A DNA stretch of 64,000 nt from Candidatus Obscuribacterales bacterium (GCA_019744775.1 JAIETZ010000003.1:372001-436000); one strand, 5' to 3'. Positions 17,250-26,669 are shown, numbered from the stretch's first letter. The notes: a model not told the origin generated them from the letters alone. Translations and numbers: made by a program.

Positions 17250-19244
17250 ATGTTTGGAATGAAGTATCAGCCGAACAAGAGCTGCGACGAGCAGGTCGCT
17301 GTGAGGTGTGAATCGCTGGATAGCGAGCGCAGGCTGAGTGAAGCGAAGCCGGAGCGTAAGATAAGTCATAAACGCCTGTTGCTGGCAGCTAGTCTGTCTG
17401 TAATGAGTGGCTTGGTTGTCTTCAGCGCTTCCGCTGTACCAGCTAATGCCCTTACACAGAGCAAGAGTGAAGTCCTAAAAGGACGCATTCAAACAGACAT
17501 TAAAGCAGCCGATGATTTGATGTTGAAAGGTAAGTATGCTGACGCTGCTGACCTTTATTATCAAGCCATGAATCAAGACTCAAAGAATATCCAAGCCCTT
17601 GTTGGCTATGGAACAGCTTTGGGCAAGCAGTTCAAACTTGATGCTGCTGATACGCAATTGGATAAAGCAATTCAACTCGACCCAAACAATGCTGCTGCAC
17701 ACAGTGCTAAAGCTATGGTTCTATTGAACCGTTTGCAATCATCCAACAACACGATTATCAAAAATCGTGATTCGATCCTGCAACAAGCCTGGCAAGAATG
17801 TAACACGGCTTTGCAAATTGACTCCAAGTCACCAGAAGCCAACTACAACATGGGTCAAGTGTTGAAGGAGCAAGGAAGATTGGATGATGCAGCCAATTCA
17901 TTCCGCGCAGCCATCAAAATTGACGGGAACTTCTCCGATGCTTACACCGGCTTGGGTCTCTGCAAGCTTTCGCAAGAATCGTTGGCTGAAGCCCAAGATG
18001 CTTTCAAGCACGCAATTCAAATCAACTCCGGCAATTCAACTGCTCACTTTGGTTTGGGTAAGACCTACCTTAAGCTGGGACAGTTGGACGCTGCTATTAA
18101 GGAATTGAATACATCCTTGTATCAATATCCAAACAGCGGTCCGGCACGCTTAGCCATGGGTGAAGCATATGAAGCCCAAGGTAATACCGTTGCAGCAATT
18201 AAAGAATACAAGCAATCTATAAGCATTAAGCCGGAAAACGCTTCTGCTTATTTGCACATTGCTGATATTCGCGAAAATCGTGGCGACACCGAATTGTCCA
18301 TCGCTGAATTGCGCTCAGCTTTGGAATTGATGCCGACCAATCCTGAATTGCGTCAGCGCATAGGTGATGAGTGCTTGTCCTTGGACAAACTTGATCAAGC
18401 AATCAAAGAGTACCAAACTATTTTGTCGCAAACGCCAAACAGCGTTCCTGCTGCTCAAGGTTTGACTCGTGCCTATTACTTGAAAGCACAAAAGGACTCG
18501 GCAAACGCTTTCTTGTCGTCTAACGACTACGAGCAAGCTGAGCAAATGATCCAGCAAGCAATCAACTTGAATCCAAACAATATGGAATTGCGTTTGGCTC
18601 AAGCAAAAATGCGCGCATTGTCCGGTAAGCCTGTTGACTTAAGCGCAATCGGCACACCGACCAACGATGGCGAAAGAATTGCATACGCTGAAGCATTGCT
18701 GGCACAAAATAAGTTCGCTGATGCAGATAGCCAAATGAATATGGTTATCTCCAAAGCAAATGATCCAAAGCAAGTATTTGCAATAGGTGATCTCGCTTTG
18801 ATGATCAAAGACTTGAACGCTGCTGAGTCAGCCTACAACAAGGCATCAACAATGCCGGGTTCAGGTACCGCTGAGCGCGCTAAGCGTGGTTTGGCACTCT
18901 GTGCTAAAGCTCGTGAACAAGCTAAGCAAGACTTGAACATGGCGCAAGACCTGGCCATGAAGAAGCAATTGGCTTCGTCCATCGATAAGTACCATGCTGC
19001 TATTTACGATGATCCGAAAGTAGCGCAAGCACGTATCGGTCTTGCTAAGACATTGGAAAGACAGCGTCCGTTGGCTTCCAGTGATATTCGCGAAGCGATA
19101 ACTCAGTACAAGGCCTACATGGCACTTGATACCAGCTTGCCTGAAAAGGAAAAAGCTAAACTCGACAAGCACATTCAACAGCTTGACGGTAAAGCCTACA
19201 AGTTGGAGATGAAAGCGCAAGCTCAAGGCAGAAGCCAGAGCTAA
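17250..19244 (+). CDS. Secreted or membrane-anchored TPR-repeat protein
   Basis: 664 aa. AGGAGG lies 6 nt before the ATG. A long basic N-region precedes a hydrophobic segment (about residues 44-64, LLLAASLSVMSGLVVFSASA) with a likely cleavage site near PANA, so the bulk is extracytoplasmic. The rest is about a dozen tetratricopeptide repeats with the W/L-G-Y-A-P pattern, for example from residue 84 (GKYADAADLYYQAMNQD), with repeat ends of the type LDPNN, INSGN and INPNN. Such proteins are protein-protein scaffolds. The codon set is regular and the repeats look intact. Transcription ends at the hairpin just downstream. Confidence 0.85.
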   Translation: MFGMKYQPNKSCDEQVAVRCESLDSERRLSEAKPERKISHKRLLLAASLSVMSGLVVFSASAVPANALTQSKSEVLKGRIQTDIKAADDLMLKGKYADAADLYYQAMNQDSKNIQALVGYGTALGKQFKLDAADTQLDKAIQLDPNNAAAHSAKAMVLLNRLQSSNNTIIKNRDSILQQAWQECNTALQIDSKSPEANYNMGQVLKEQGRLDDAANSFRAAIKIDGNFSDAYTGLGLCKLSQESLAEAQDAFKHAIQINSGNSTAHFGLGKTYLKLGQLDAAIKELNTSLYQYPNSGPARLAMGEAYEAQGNTVAAIKEYKQSISIKPENASAYLHIADIRENRGDTELSIAELRSALELMPTNPELRQRIGDECLSLDKLDQAIKEYQTILSQTPNSVPAAQGLTRAYYLKAQKDSANAFLSSNDYEQAEQMIQQAINLNPNNMELRLAQAKMRALSGKPVDLSAIGTPTNDGERIAYAEALLAQNKFADADSQMNMVISKANDPKQVFAIGDLALMIKDLNAAESAYNKASTMPGSGTAERAKRGLALCAKAREQAKQDLNMAQDLAMKKQLASSIDKYHAAIYDDPKVAQARIGLAKTLERQRPLASSDIREAITQYKAYMALDTSLPEKEKAKLDKHIQQLDGKAYKLEMKAQAQGRSQS

Positions 19245-19262
19245 GTTGAGCCAATAGATAGA

Positions 19263-19293
19263 AGAAAGGGCAGGTCATTGACCTGCCCTTTCT
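19263..19293 (+). terminator. Rho-independent terminator after the TPR gene
   Basis: A near-perfect inverted repeat (AGAAAGGGCAGGTCA and its complement, separated by one base) starts 18 bp after the TPR stop and is followed by a T-rich stretch ATTTGTTTCTTTT. It also separates the convergent GGDEF gene. Confidence 0.85.
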
Positions 19294-19316
19294 ATTTGTT
19301 TCTTTTGCTTGCTGTA

Positions 19317-20012
19317 TTACACAGTGCAGGCTCTGTCGCCGCCGCGTTGGACTGCTAATTCGAGCGCTTGTACTGAGCGGGCGATTAACTCGTCGTGCTC
19401 GCGTGCGTGCGTTGGGAAAGATGCCAGTCCTATTGAGGCTGTCACTTTGAGGTTGTGCCAGTTGTGCGTGATGGCTTGAGTGCCTATGCGCTGTCTCAAT
19501 CTTTCTGCCACCACTGATGCTCCCGAAGTGTTTGTTTCCGGGAAGATAATGGCAAATTCTTCGGCGCTGTAACGAGCCGCAATATCTACGTCACGGATAC
19601 TTGTGCGCAGAACATTAGCTACAACTTTCAATACGGCGTCCCCTGTTAGCGCTCCGTATTGGCGGTGAATTTCCTTAAAGCCATCGATGGAGATCATGGC
19701 TAAAGAGACAGGACGCTTGTAGCGCTTGCCGCGCTTAATTTCATCCTTCAATTCCTTCAAAAATGTTCTGGAGTTGTAGAGTTCCGTGAGTGAATCCAAT
19801 AGAGCAAGACGCTCTAAGTCTTCGGTCTTTGCGGAGGTCAATGTAGCCTGCGTGTTAGACAAAAGGCTGCGTTGCTCCAGCTCCTTAACCCGTTCCATAA
19901 CCTGACTGTCGACAGCTTGGCGTTGTACGGCTTGCTTAGTGCGTTGCGGGGACTCTAATACCCGGCAAAACATGCAATTTTGACTGCAAATATGGTCTTT
20001 CATTCCTGCCAT
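19317..20012 (-). CDS. GGDEF-domain protein with degenerate active site and N-terminal Cys motif
   Basis: 231 aa, soluble. Residues about 70-228 are a GGDEF (diguanylate cyclase) domain. The active-site loop reads SAEEF (149-153) instead of GG(D/E)EF, so both glycines are lost. The inhibitory c-di-GMP site RxxD is kept as RDVD (140-143), exactly five residues before it. This suggests a c-di-GMP receptor more than a synthase, though some variant loops retain activity. The N-terminus has C9-x3-C13-x2-C16 (CSQNCMFC), able to bind a metal or an iron-sulfur cluster, followed by a coiled-coil linker. AGGT lies 8 nt before the ATG. Stand-alone gene, convergent with the TPR gene. Confidence 0.85.
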   Translation of the reverse strand: MAGMKDHICSQNCMFCRVLESPQRTKQAVQRQAVDSQVMERVKELEQRSLLSNTQATLTSAKTEDLERLALLDSLTELYNSRTFLKELKDEIKRGKRYKRPVSLAMISIDGFKEIHRQYGALTGDAVLKVVANVLRTSIRDVDIAARYSAEEFAIIFPETNTSGASVVAERLRQRIGTQAITHNWHNLKVTASIGLASFPTHAREHDELIARSVQALELAVQRGGDRACTV

Positions 20013-20160
20013 GACTGTTACCTGACTGATTGTGTACTAACTGCTGAGACTGTCCTAAAACTACTCAGGGCCTATGTTCCCTGGCTGGCTTTCGGTCAAA
20101 CCCGATGAGACCAGTATAGATGAAATATTTAAATTGGCCTAATAATAAGGGCTTTATGCC

Positions 20161-21510
20161 TCAAACTGGCATCTGGTGAGCCATTGCGGTCACTTTTCTG
20201 CCCTCTACAATTGGCTTTCCACCGACAAAAACGTCAGTTGCCGAGGTGCCCCCATAGAGCAAAAGATCATAGGGAGCCGTCTCCGGCCGATAAACACCGT
20301 CAATTGCAAACACAGAAATATCGGCTTCTTTGCCCGGTGTAAGGGTCCCGACCTTATCGGACAGACCAACCGCATGGGCGGCAATTATGGTTAATGCTTC
20401 GATGGCTTCCTTGGCTGAAAGTGAAAATGCCGGGTTTACAGCGCGGTGCAAATTCCAGGCAAAACGCGCTTCATTTAAGACATTCAGGTCATCTACAGAG
20501 GCGGAACTATCTGTGCCGAAGCCTACATGTAGACCCGACTCAACCATCTTTAGAAGGCGAGCGACACCATTGCGCAAACGGCTGTTGCTGCGCGGACAAT
20601 GGGCAATGGCTACCTGAGCCTTTTTGAGAAGTTCAATATCCTTGTCACTTAAGTGGACGGCATGGGCGGCTAAGGTGTTGCTGCTGAGCAAACCCCAACT
20701 ATCTAAGTGTTCTACTGGAGACAGTCCTTTGCCGCGCCAACTGTAATTGGCTTCAGAACCCGATTTCGGCATGTTCACCAAAAATGCTTCAAGCTCTGCA
20801 TTGCCTGTGTGAATCCATTCGCATTCTTGTTGTGACTCTGAAATATGCACTAAAACCGGCAGCCCCTGTGAGTCTGCCCAGTCTTTTGCATGTTGCCAGA
20901 GCGAAGGACAGACTGTGTAAGGCGTATGCGGCGCTACTGTCATTGTAATAAAACCGGCATCAATAGCCGATTTCAGCTCATTTGGCGAAGCCGTCATGAA
21001 GTTGTGATATTTTTGCAGCCACGATTGCCAAACAGCTTGCGATGTTTCTTCCTCAATGCCGAAAACTTCCAGCCCGACAATGGCGCGCAGCCCGACTTGC
21101 GCCGCTGCATTGGCCGCTTGCCCTGTAAAAGAAGAGTCGACGATAAGAGTCGTGCCTGATTGAGCAATTGCGCACGCACCGTTTAGAGCTGACTGTTTCC
21201 ATTGGTCATCGCCCCATTTCCAGGCGTTAGCCATGAGATTGCTTATCCATTTGAAGAACCCGGATTGCGTATCAAATAGTGCAAGGTCCGAGTAGTCCAA
21301 ATGGGTGTGCAGGTTGATTAGACCGGGAGTAATTATTGCCTGCCCGTAGTCTTTGGTAATTTTTTGTCCTGTGGAATTGAACTCATCGCGAGTGCAGACC
21401 GATGATATTTCGCGTCCTTTGACGACAACGACGCCGTTTTCGATGGGCGGATCATCAATAGGCAATACCCAGCGGGCGGTAAGTGCTAGATAGTTGTTGT
21501 CGTTTGGCAT
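20161..21510 (-). CDS. Amidohydrolase, deaminase-type (MTA/SAH deaminase or chlorohydrolase family)
   Basis: 449 aa cytosolic metal-dependent hydrolase. Metal ligands and catalytic residues of subtype III amidohydrolases are in order: NLHTHLDYSD (HxH), HISESQQECEW (His and Glu), LAAHAVHLSD (His) and GFGTDSSAS (Asp). The C-terminal LTPGKEADISVFA is the usual composite-domain signature. Members deaminate methylthioadenosine, S-adenosylhomocysteine, aminofutalosine, guanine or triazines; I cannot choose among them from sequence alone. It is transcribed away from the yceD cluster and has no co-directional neighbour close by. Confidence 0.8.
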   Translation of the reverse strand: MPNDNNYLALTARWVLPIDDPPIENGVVVVKGREISSVCTRDEFNSTGQKITKDYGQAIITPGLINLHTHLDYSDLALFDTQSGFFKWISNLMANAWKWGDDQWKQSALNGACAIAQSGTTLIVDSSFTGQAANAAAQVGLRAIVGLEVFGIEEETSQAVWQSWLQKYHNFMTASPNELKSAIDAGFITMTVAPHTPYTVCPSLWQHAKDWADSQGLPVLVHISESQQECEWIHTGNAELEAFLVNMPKSGSEANYSWRGKGLSPVEHLDSWGLLSSNTLAAHAVHLSDKDIELLKKAQVAIAHCPRSNSRLRNGVARLLKMVESGLHVGFGTDSSASVDDLNVLNEARFAWNLHRAVNPAFSLSAKEAIEALTIIAAHAVGLSDKVGTLTPGKEADISVFAIDGVYRPETAPYDLLLYGGTSATDVFVGGKPIVEGRKVTAMAHQMPV

Positions 21511-21570
21511 GAAGTTGGTAAAGCTCGGCTAAGTACTAAATGTTGTTGTACTACAGTTAGGGCTATTTTG

Positions 21571-21579
21571 TGCTATCTT
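21571..21579 (+). promoter_or_regulatory. Extended -10 promoter for the yceD-rpmF-plsX-fabH-fabD cluster
   Basis: TGCTATCTT matches an extended -10 (TGnTATAAT) and would start transcription about 7 nt after the hexamer, at 21586, which is the first base of the likely GTG start codon. No good -35 is visible, as is usual for extended -10 promoters. Confidence 0.4.
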
Positions 21580-21585
21580 GGCAGG

Positions 21586-22107
21586 GTGAAAATAAGCATA
21601 GACGAGCTAAAAGCTCAGCCGCAACATATCGAGTTCAAAGAGACCATCGAGGGGCTGGAGGCAGTCAAGCCTGTCGTGGGCGATATTACGCTCAGCCTTT
21701 CCAGCTATGGTGTAAAAGTCATTGGTAGAGTGCAGACTCTGCTGAAATTGCACTGTGATCGTTGTCTGCGCCCGTACTTCCAGAGTATGGCAGTGGACAT
21801 TGATGAGCAACTTGTTTATCCGTCGGAAGAGGACATGCAACGCGAACGGGAACTCTTGAAAGACGATTTTGTCGAATTGTTACCGGCGGATGGGTTAATT
21901 GATGTTACTGACCTTCTTTATCAAGCGATCACTTTAGCTACCCCAAGTCACCTATCTTGTGGCTCGGAATGCCCAGGATTGCCGTCTGGCGCCTCTGGTT
22001 CCGGTGGGAAAACATTAGCTGGAGATAAGAAAAGTCAAGATTTAATTGATCCAAGGTGGAAGAACTTAAAGACTATCTTTTCAAACGATGAAAAAGACAA
22101 GAACTAA
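21586..22107 (+). CDS. yceD: YceD/DUF177 family protein
   Basis: 173 aa from a GTG at 21586 (MKISIDELKAQPQHIEF); an upstream in-frame TTG is less likely because a promoter -10 lies between. The family pattern is visible: CDRCL with strands on both sides in the middle, and a later Cys pair (SCGSECPG). YceD is encoded next to rpmF in most bacteria and is linked with 23S rRNA/large-subunit maturation; its exact role is not settled. Gap of 40 bp to rpmF. Confidence 0.85.
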   Translation: MKISIDELKAQPQHIEFKETIEGLEAVKPVVGDITLSLSSYGVKVIGRVQTLLKLHCDRCLRPYFQSMAVDIDEQLVYPSEEDMQRERELLKDDFVELLPADGLIDVTDLLYQAITLATPSHLSCGSECPGLPSGASGSGGKTLAGDKKSQDLIDPRWKNLKTIFSNDEKDKN

Positions 22108-22147
22108 TAGATAATATGTGATCCGTTGCAACGGAGATATAAGTCAA

Positions 22148-22342
22148 ATGGCACAACCTAAAAAGAAAACATCACATCAAAAGCAGCACTCCCGCCGTTC
22201 CAAGGTGTGGAAGGCTACAGCTCAAACCATCACCACTTGCCCGCAGTGTGCACAGCCAACGCGCCGTCACCAAGCTTGCGTAGAGTGTGGATACTACAGA
22301 GGCCGTCCAGCTCGTCGCGCTGAATCAGTAGTAACAGAGTAA
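22148..22342 (+). CDS. rpmF: 50S ribosomal protein bL32
   Basis: 64 aa starting MAQPKKKTSHQKQHSRRSK, an ordinary L32 start; an in-frame ATG ten codons earlier is not needed. A zinc ribbon of two Cys pairs is present (CPQCAQP and CVECGYY), so this is the zinc-binding form. GGAG lies about 11 nt upstream. It precedes plsX as in E. coli and many other bacteria. Confidence 0.96.
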   Translation: MAQPKKKTSHQKQHSRRSKVWKATAQTITTCPQCAQPTRRHQACVECGYYRGRPARRAESVVTE

Positions 22343-22366
22343 AACTTTCCCGGTAAGGCGTAACAA

Positions 22367-23404
22367 GTGCAGCCCAACCGTTCCAAACAAATCCACATCG
22401 CAGTTGACGCCATGGGCGGCGACTATGCTCCACGCGAGGTCGTGCACGGGTCAGTTCTAGCAGCTCGCGAGTACGGCATCGGCATTCAGCTGGTCGGACC
22501 ACCTGAGGCTATTGCTAGAGAGCTCAATCGCCACGACAAACAGGGTCTGGATATTACGATAATTCCAGCGTCAGAAGTTGTCGCCATGGATGAGAAGCCT
22601 AGTCGGGCAATTGTTCGTAAGAAAGATGCATCTATTGTTGTAGCTATCCGCCAGGTACGTGAAGGGCTTGCCGATGGTGTTGTCGCAGCCGGCTCTACCG
22701 GTGCTGCTGCCGCTGCCGCCCATCTGGGGCTGGGTCGCATTGCCAATGTCGACCGCTCGGCCATTGCTTGTTTGATGCCGACAATTTTGGACCGTTATTG
22801 CATCTGCCTCGACATGGGTGCCAATGTTGAGTGTGATGCTAATCAACTTTTGCAATTTGCCTTGATGGGCTCCATCCTATCTAAAGGTTTAATGGGATTA
22901 GCCGAACCACGTGTCGGTATTCTCAATATCGGAGCTGAAGAGACCAAGGGTAATGAATTGGTTAAACAGGCCTATGCGTTGTGCAAAGAAAGTAAGGAAT
23001 TAAATTTCGTCGGCTTCACCGAGGGACGCGATTTCCCAATGGGCAAAATTGACGTTGTTGTAACTGACGGTTTCACCGGCAACGTTGCGTTGAAGACTGC
23101 CGAGGGTATCGCCAATATGGTTACCCATATGTTGCGTCAAGAATTGCTCAGCGACTGGCGTGGAAAAATTGGCGCTGCTATCGCCAAGCCAAGCTTCCAG
23201 GCGTTGAAGAGACGCATCGACTACAATGAATTTGGGGGCGCACTTCTAGTTGGAGTTAAGGGGGTTTGCGTCATTGCCCATGGAGGCTCAAAGCATAGAG
23301 CCATTAAGAATGCCATCCGCACCGCTAAAGATATGGTGAATGCCGACATTGTCAAACAAATTGAGCTGACTTTCGGCAAAGTTGTGGCAGGGAGTAAGAA
23401 GTGA
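22367..23404 (+). CDS. plsX: Phosphate acyltransferase PlsX
   Basis: 345 aa. It converts acyl-ACP to acyl-phosphate for phosphatidic acid synthesis. Signatures are VDAMGGDYAPREVVHG near the N-terminus, AGSTGAAAAAAHLGLGRI, DMGANVECDANQL and GFTGNVALKTAEGI. The start is GTG with AAGGCG about 8 nt upstream. The stop overlaps the fabH start as GTGA, so the two are coupled. Confidence 0.96.
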   Translation: MQPNRSKQIHIAVDAMGGDYAPREVVHGSVLAAREYGIGIQLVGPPEAIARELNRHDKQGLDITIIPASEVVAMDEKPSRAIVRKKDASIVVAIRQVREGLADGVVAAGSTGAAAAAAHLGLGRIANVDRSAIACLMPTILDRYCICLDMGANVECDANQLLQFALMGSILSKGLMGLAEPRVGILNIGAEETKGNELVKQAYALCKESKELNFVGFTEGRDFPMGKIDVVVTDGFTGNVALKTAEGIANMVTHMLRQELLSDWRGKIGAAIAKPSFQALKRRIDYNEFGGALLVGVKGVCVIAHGGSKHRAIKNAIRTAKDMVNADIVKQIELTFGKVVAGSKK

Positions 23405-24411
23405 GTTTGTCCGTCGGAGCCAGGCTAATCGGGGTCGGTGCATGCGTCCCTGAAACATTGGTCACCAACACCGATCTAGAAAAACTTGTCGATACATCTG
23501 ATGAATGGATTCGCACGCGCACCGGTATTCGTGAGCGTCGTGTCGTTAAAGAGGATGAAACAGCAGCCGGTCTAGCTATGGGTGCTGCGAAAGACGCAAT
23601 TGCATTTGCCGGAATTGACCCGGCGATAATCGATCTAATTGTAGTTGCTACATCGACTCCGGATAATCTATATCCTTCTACTGCTTGTTTGGTACAAGCG
23701 GAAATTGGCGCAACTAGAGCAGCTGCCTTTGATCTGGAAGCAGCTTGCACAGGTATCATTTACGCCTTAGCCGTTGGGCAACAATTTATTGGTTCCGGGA
23801 CATTTAAAACGGTACTTGTAATTGGTGTTGATATTCACTCGCGTTTCTTGGATTGGGAAGATCGCAATACTTGCGTTTTGTTCGGTGATGGCGCCGGTGC
23901 ATTTCTCTTGCAGGCTGCTGATGAGAACGAAATTTTGGCGACTTATCTTCGCGCCGACGGCACTGGCGGACATTTGCTGTGTATTCCAAATGCAAATGTT
24001 GCTTATCCGCATGCCGGAACAACACCACCAAAAGCAATGAACCGTTTCCTGAGCATGAATGGGCGCGTTGTATATGAGTTTGCCATCAAGGCTGTTCCTG
24101 AAGCCATTGAAGCAGCGTGCGCAAGAGCTGGTATTCAGTCAAAAGATATTGATTTTCTCGTGCCTCACCAAGCTAATCAACGTATCATCAAAGCTGCTGC
24201 CGATCGCTTAGGTTTCCCGCCGGAAAAAATAGTCACCAATATTGATCAGTACGGCAACACCTCTGCTGCTTCTATTCCGTTGGCATTTTCCGATGCCGTT
24301 AAGCGCGGACAAATTAAGAGTCCGTCTACTTGTGCATTAGTTGGCTTTGGTGGAGGACTCACATGGGGCGCTGCCATTCTTAAGTGGACTGCCAAGGATT
24401 CCCGTAAGTAA
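23401..24411 (+). CDS. fabH: Beta-ketoacyl-ACP synthase III FabH
   Basis: 336 aa enzyme starting fatty-acid synthesis by condensing acetyl-CoA with malonyl-ACP. The triad is complete: Cys116 in DLEAACTGI, His in VPHQANQRII, Asn in DQYGNTSAASIP. The C-terminal GFGGGLTWGA is typical. GTG start overlapping plsX. Confidence 0.97.
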   Translation: MSLSVGARLIGVGACVPETLVTNTDLEKLVDTSDEWIRTRTGIRERRVVKEDETAAGLAMGAAKDAIAFAGIDPAIIDLIVVATSTPDNLYPSTACLVQAEIGATRAAAFDLEAACTGIIYALAVGQQFIGSGTFKTVLVIGVDIHSRFLDWEDRNTCVLFGDGAGAFLLQAADENEILATYLRADGTGGHLLCIPNANVAYPHAGTTPPKAMNRFLSMNGRVVYEFAIKAVPEAIEAACARAGIQSKDIDFLVPHQANQRIIKAAADRLGFPPEKIVTNIDQYGNTSAASIPLAFSDAVKRGQIKSPSTCALVGFGGGLTWGAAILKWTAKDSRK

Positions 24412-24424
24412 GTAGAATACTGTT

Positions 24425-24447
24425 GTAGAGGCGCATTGCATGCGCCC
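24425..24447 (+). repeat. REP-like palindrome, copy 1
   Basis: GTAGAG then GCGCATTGCATGCGCCC, in the fabH-fabD gap. Same family as the copies at 26670, 27239, 38255, 60231 and 60393; core palindrome GGCGCATTGCATGCGCC. Confidence 0.8.
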
Positions 24448-24464
24448 TTTCGTTTGGAGAGTAT

Positions 24465-25403
24465 ATGAAAATCGCTTGTTTATTCCCTGGTCAAGGTTCG
24501 CAGTCTGTCGGCATGGGGAAAGATCTATTCGATAACTTTGCCGAAGCTAAAAAGACTTTTGAATCAATCGACAAAATTGCCGGACGCGAATTGAGCAAGC
24601 TTTGCTTTGAAGGTCCTGAAGAGGAACTTAAGCGGACAATAAATACTCAACCAACAATTCTGGCGGCATCACTTGCCGCTTGGCAGTGTTACAAAACAGC
24701 AGGTGGACCGACACCGCAGTTTGTTGCCGGTCACAGTCTCGGTGAATTCACCGCACTGGTTGTATGCGAAGCGCTATCGCTTGAAGAAGCAGTAAAACTT
24801 GTCGACACCCGTTCGCGCTTAATGGAAAGCTGCCCCAAGGGCGCTATGTCGGCTGTGATTGGTTTGGACAAAGCAGTGTTGCAAGACGCATGCACTAAAG
24901 CAACAAGTGGCGACTCAGTTGTGATCATCGCCAACTTCAACACTCGTGAACAACTTGTAATTTCAGGAAGTCCTGATGCTGTTGCTAAAGCCGGCGAATT
25001 GGCTAAAGCGGCCGGCGGTAAAGTAATTCCACTTCCTGTAGGTGGCGCATTCCACTCGCCTTTGATGGCAACTGCTGCTTGCGAATTCGAAAAGCAAATT
25101 ACCCAGTGTCATTTGAATGATGTTCAGTTTGCCGTTGTGCAAAACGTTGATGCTAAAGCGGCTGCCTCCGGCAGCGAAATTCAAGCGAAGCTCGCCAAGC
25201 AAATGCCGAGTGCTGTACTTTGGTGCGACACGATTGAATACATGCTTTCGCAGGGCGTTGATACTTTCATTGAAATAGGACCAGGCAAGGTGCTGACAGG
25301 CACCGTCAAGAAAATTGATAGACAAGCTCGTATCTTCAATATTTTCGACAAGGCCAGTTTGGAAAGTACTCTCAGCGCATTGCGTCAAACAGTAAGCGCT
25401 TAA
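24465..25403 (+). CDS. fabD: Malonyl-CoA:ACP transacylase FabD
   Basis: 312 aa. It loads malonyl groups on ACP for fatty-acid synthesis. The N-terminal FPGQGSQ and the nucleophile elbow GHSLGEF (Ser91) are present, with the catalytic His in FHSPLM. GGAG lies 7 nt upstream. It follows fabH after a 53-bp gap that contains a REP palindrome. No acpP or fabG follows; the next gene is on the other strand, so the cluster stops here. Confidence 0.97.
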   Translation: MKIACLFPGQGSQSVGMGKDLFDNFAEAKKTFESIDKIAGRELSKLCFEGPEEELKRTINTQPTILAASLAAWQCYKTAGGPTPQFVAGHSLGEFTALVVCEALSLEEAVKLVDTRSRLMESCPKGAMSAVIGLDKAVLQDACTKATSGDSVVIIANFNTREQLVISGSPDAVAKAGELAKAAGGKVIPLPVGGAFHSPLMATAACEFEKQITQCHLNDVQFAVVQNVDAKAAASGSEIQAKLAKQMPSAVLWCDTIEYMLSQGVDTFIEIGPGKVLTGTVKKIDRQARIFNIFDKASLESTLSALRQTVSA

Positions 25404-25406
25404 GTA

Positions 25407-26627
25407 TTAGTTACTCAGAAACTCTTCGGTTATTTGGCGCATGAATATGTCTCGCTTAGATAATTCGTCAAAGAACGGTTGAATTGGTACGCATTGTTCC
25501 GGTGCCAGGACGCCGCGCTCTTTGATAAGACCGCGAGCAACCATGTTGGCGACGATGGATGGTGGCACGCCAGTATCGAGAGCGCCGCAAGAAACTTTCC
25601 ACTCTTTGTGAGCCAATACTGTCGTTTCCATACGGACGAGTTTCTTGTGACCTGATTTCTTGCCGACAATATCGACGCGTACTACTTCGCTGTCGTTTGG
25701 ATCTGTGTCCGGTGTTTCAATTCTATTGATTAGATGACCTAAGACTTTGCGTGGGTTGGCGCTGCCCAGTTCAGCCGGCAGCGCTTCTGTTGTGCCGAAT
25801 CCTAAGTCAACTAGGAATTTCAATGCTTTGTGCAATTCTTCCGGAAGTCCCAAGCGGAAGGTGACATTTCTCACGCCCTTGGTTTTGTAGCTGAGAGGTA
25901 ATGTTGCAACTTCTGAATGCAGAGTCAAAATAGCTGAGCATTTTCCAACTGGTGCGGGCAAATCAAGTTCGATTTCGCCCGACATCGGTTTGCGCGCTTC
26001 GAACTTTCCGTCTTGGAATACCATCGGTTCCAATGTGTATTCATCCAACAATGTATCTAAAGCGTAGGGCGGCAGAAGCGGATGAGCAGTTTTGACGAAG
26101 TCTATGCAGCCTACGGCAATATCAATGGACTCAACACTGTCTAATTGATCAGCGCCGGCGGCAGCCATGATATTGGTCATGCCTGGTGCGGCACCCATTC
26201 CAAGAATTGCCAAAAGTCCTTTTTGCAGAAAGCGCTCGTGCAGTTCTAATTGTTTGCGAGTCGTATGAAACAAGCCGCCGAGATCTATATAGTGGCAGCC
26301 GGCTTCTAATGCTGCTTCCATGACGGCAATGTTGAAAATATACGGACCGGAATTGATGACGATGTCTGATCCTTGTAAGATGCTTACAAGTTGAGACTTA
26401 TCGGTGATGTCGGCAAAGGCTGCTATTAACTTGTGTGCGCCATCCTTGCTTGCTCCGCCGACTGCTGTTAGAGCAAGTCCTTTTTTGCCGAGCGCTTCAA
26501 CCATTGCTTCAGCTTTTTTGATATTGAAATCGGCAATCGTCACTTCTTTCTCGTGACCAAATTCCAATAGGTCACGGATAATTACTTGTCCCATAGCGCC
26601 AGCGCCGCCGAGCACGACAATCTTCAT
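25407..26627 (-). CDS. Saccharopine dehydrogenase-like NAD(P)-binding oxidoreductase
   Basis: 406 aa. The N-terminal Rossmann motif is VVLGGAGAMGQVIIRDLLE with an acidic residue in TIADFN after the second strand. The middle holds the saccharopine dehydrogenase catalytic-domain pattern (DLGG, LGMGAAPGMTNIMAAAGADQLD). Members include saccharopine reductase/dehydrogenase and carboxynorspermidine synthase-like enzymes. With no lysine or polyamine genes next to it the substrate is open. It converges on fabD with only 3 bp between the stops. Confidence 0.8.
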   Translation of the reverse strand: MKIVVLGGAGAMGQVIIRDLLEFGHEKEVTIADFNIKKAEAMVEALGKKGLALTAVGGASKDGAHKLIAAFADITDKSQLVSILQGSDIVINSGPYIFNIAVMEAALEAGCHYIDLGGLFHTTRKQLELHERFLQKGLLAILGMGAAPGMTNIMAAAGADQLDSVESIDIAVGCIDFVKTAHPLLPPYALDTLLDEYTLEPMVFQDGKFEARKPMSGEIELDLPAPVGKCSAILTLHSEVATLPLSYKTKGVRNVTFRLGLPEELHKALKFLVDLGFGTTEALPAELGSANPRKVLGHLINRIETPDTDPNDSEVVRVDIVGKKSGHKKLVRMETTVLAHKEWKVSCGALDTGVPPSIVANMVARGLIKERGVLAPEQCVPIQPFFDELSKRDIFMRQITEEFLSN

Positions 26628-26669
26628 CCTGCAGTCCTTGTATCAAGGATTTGCCCATTATACGGGAAT

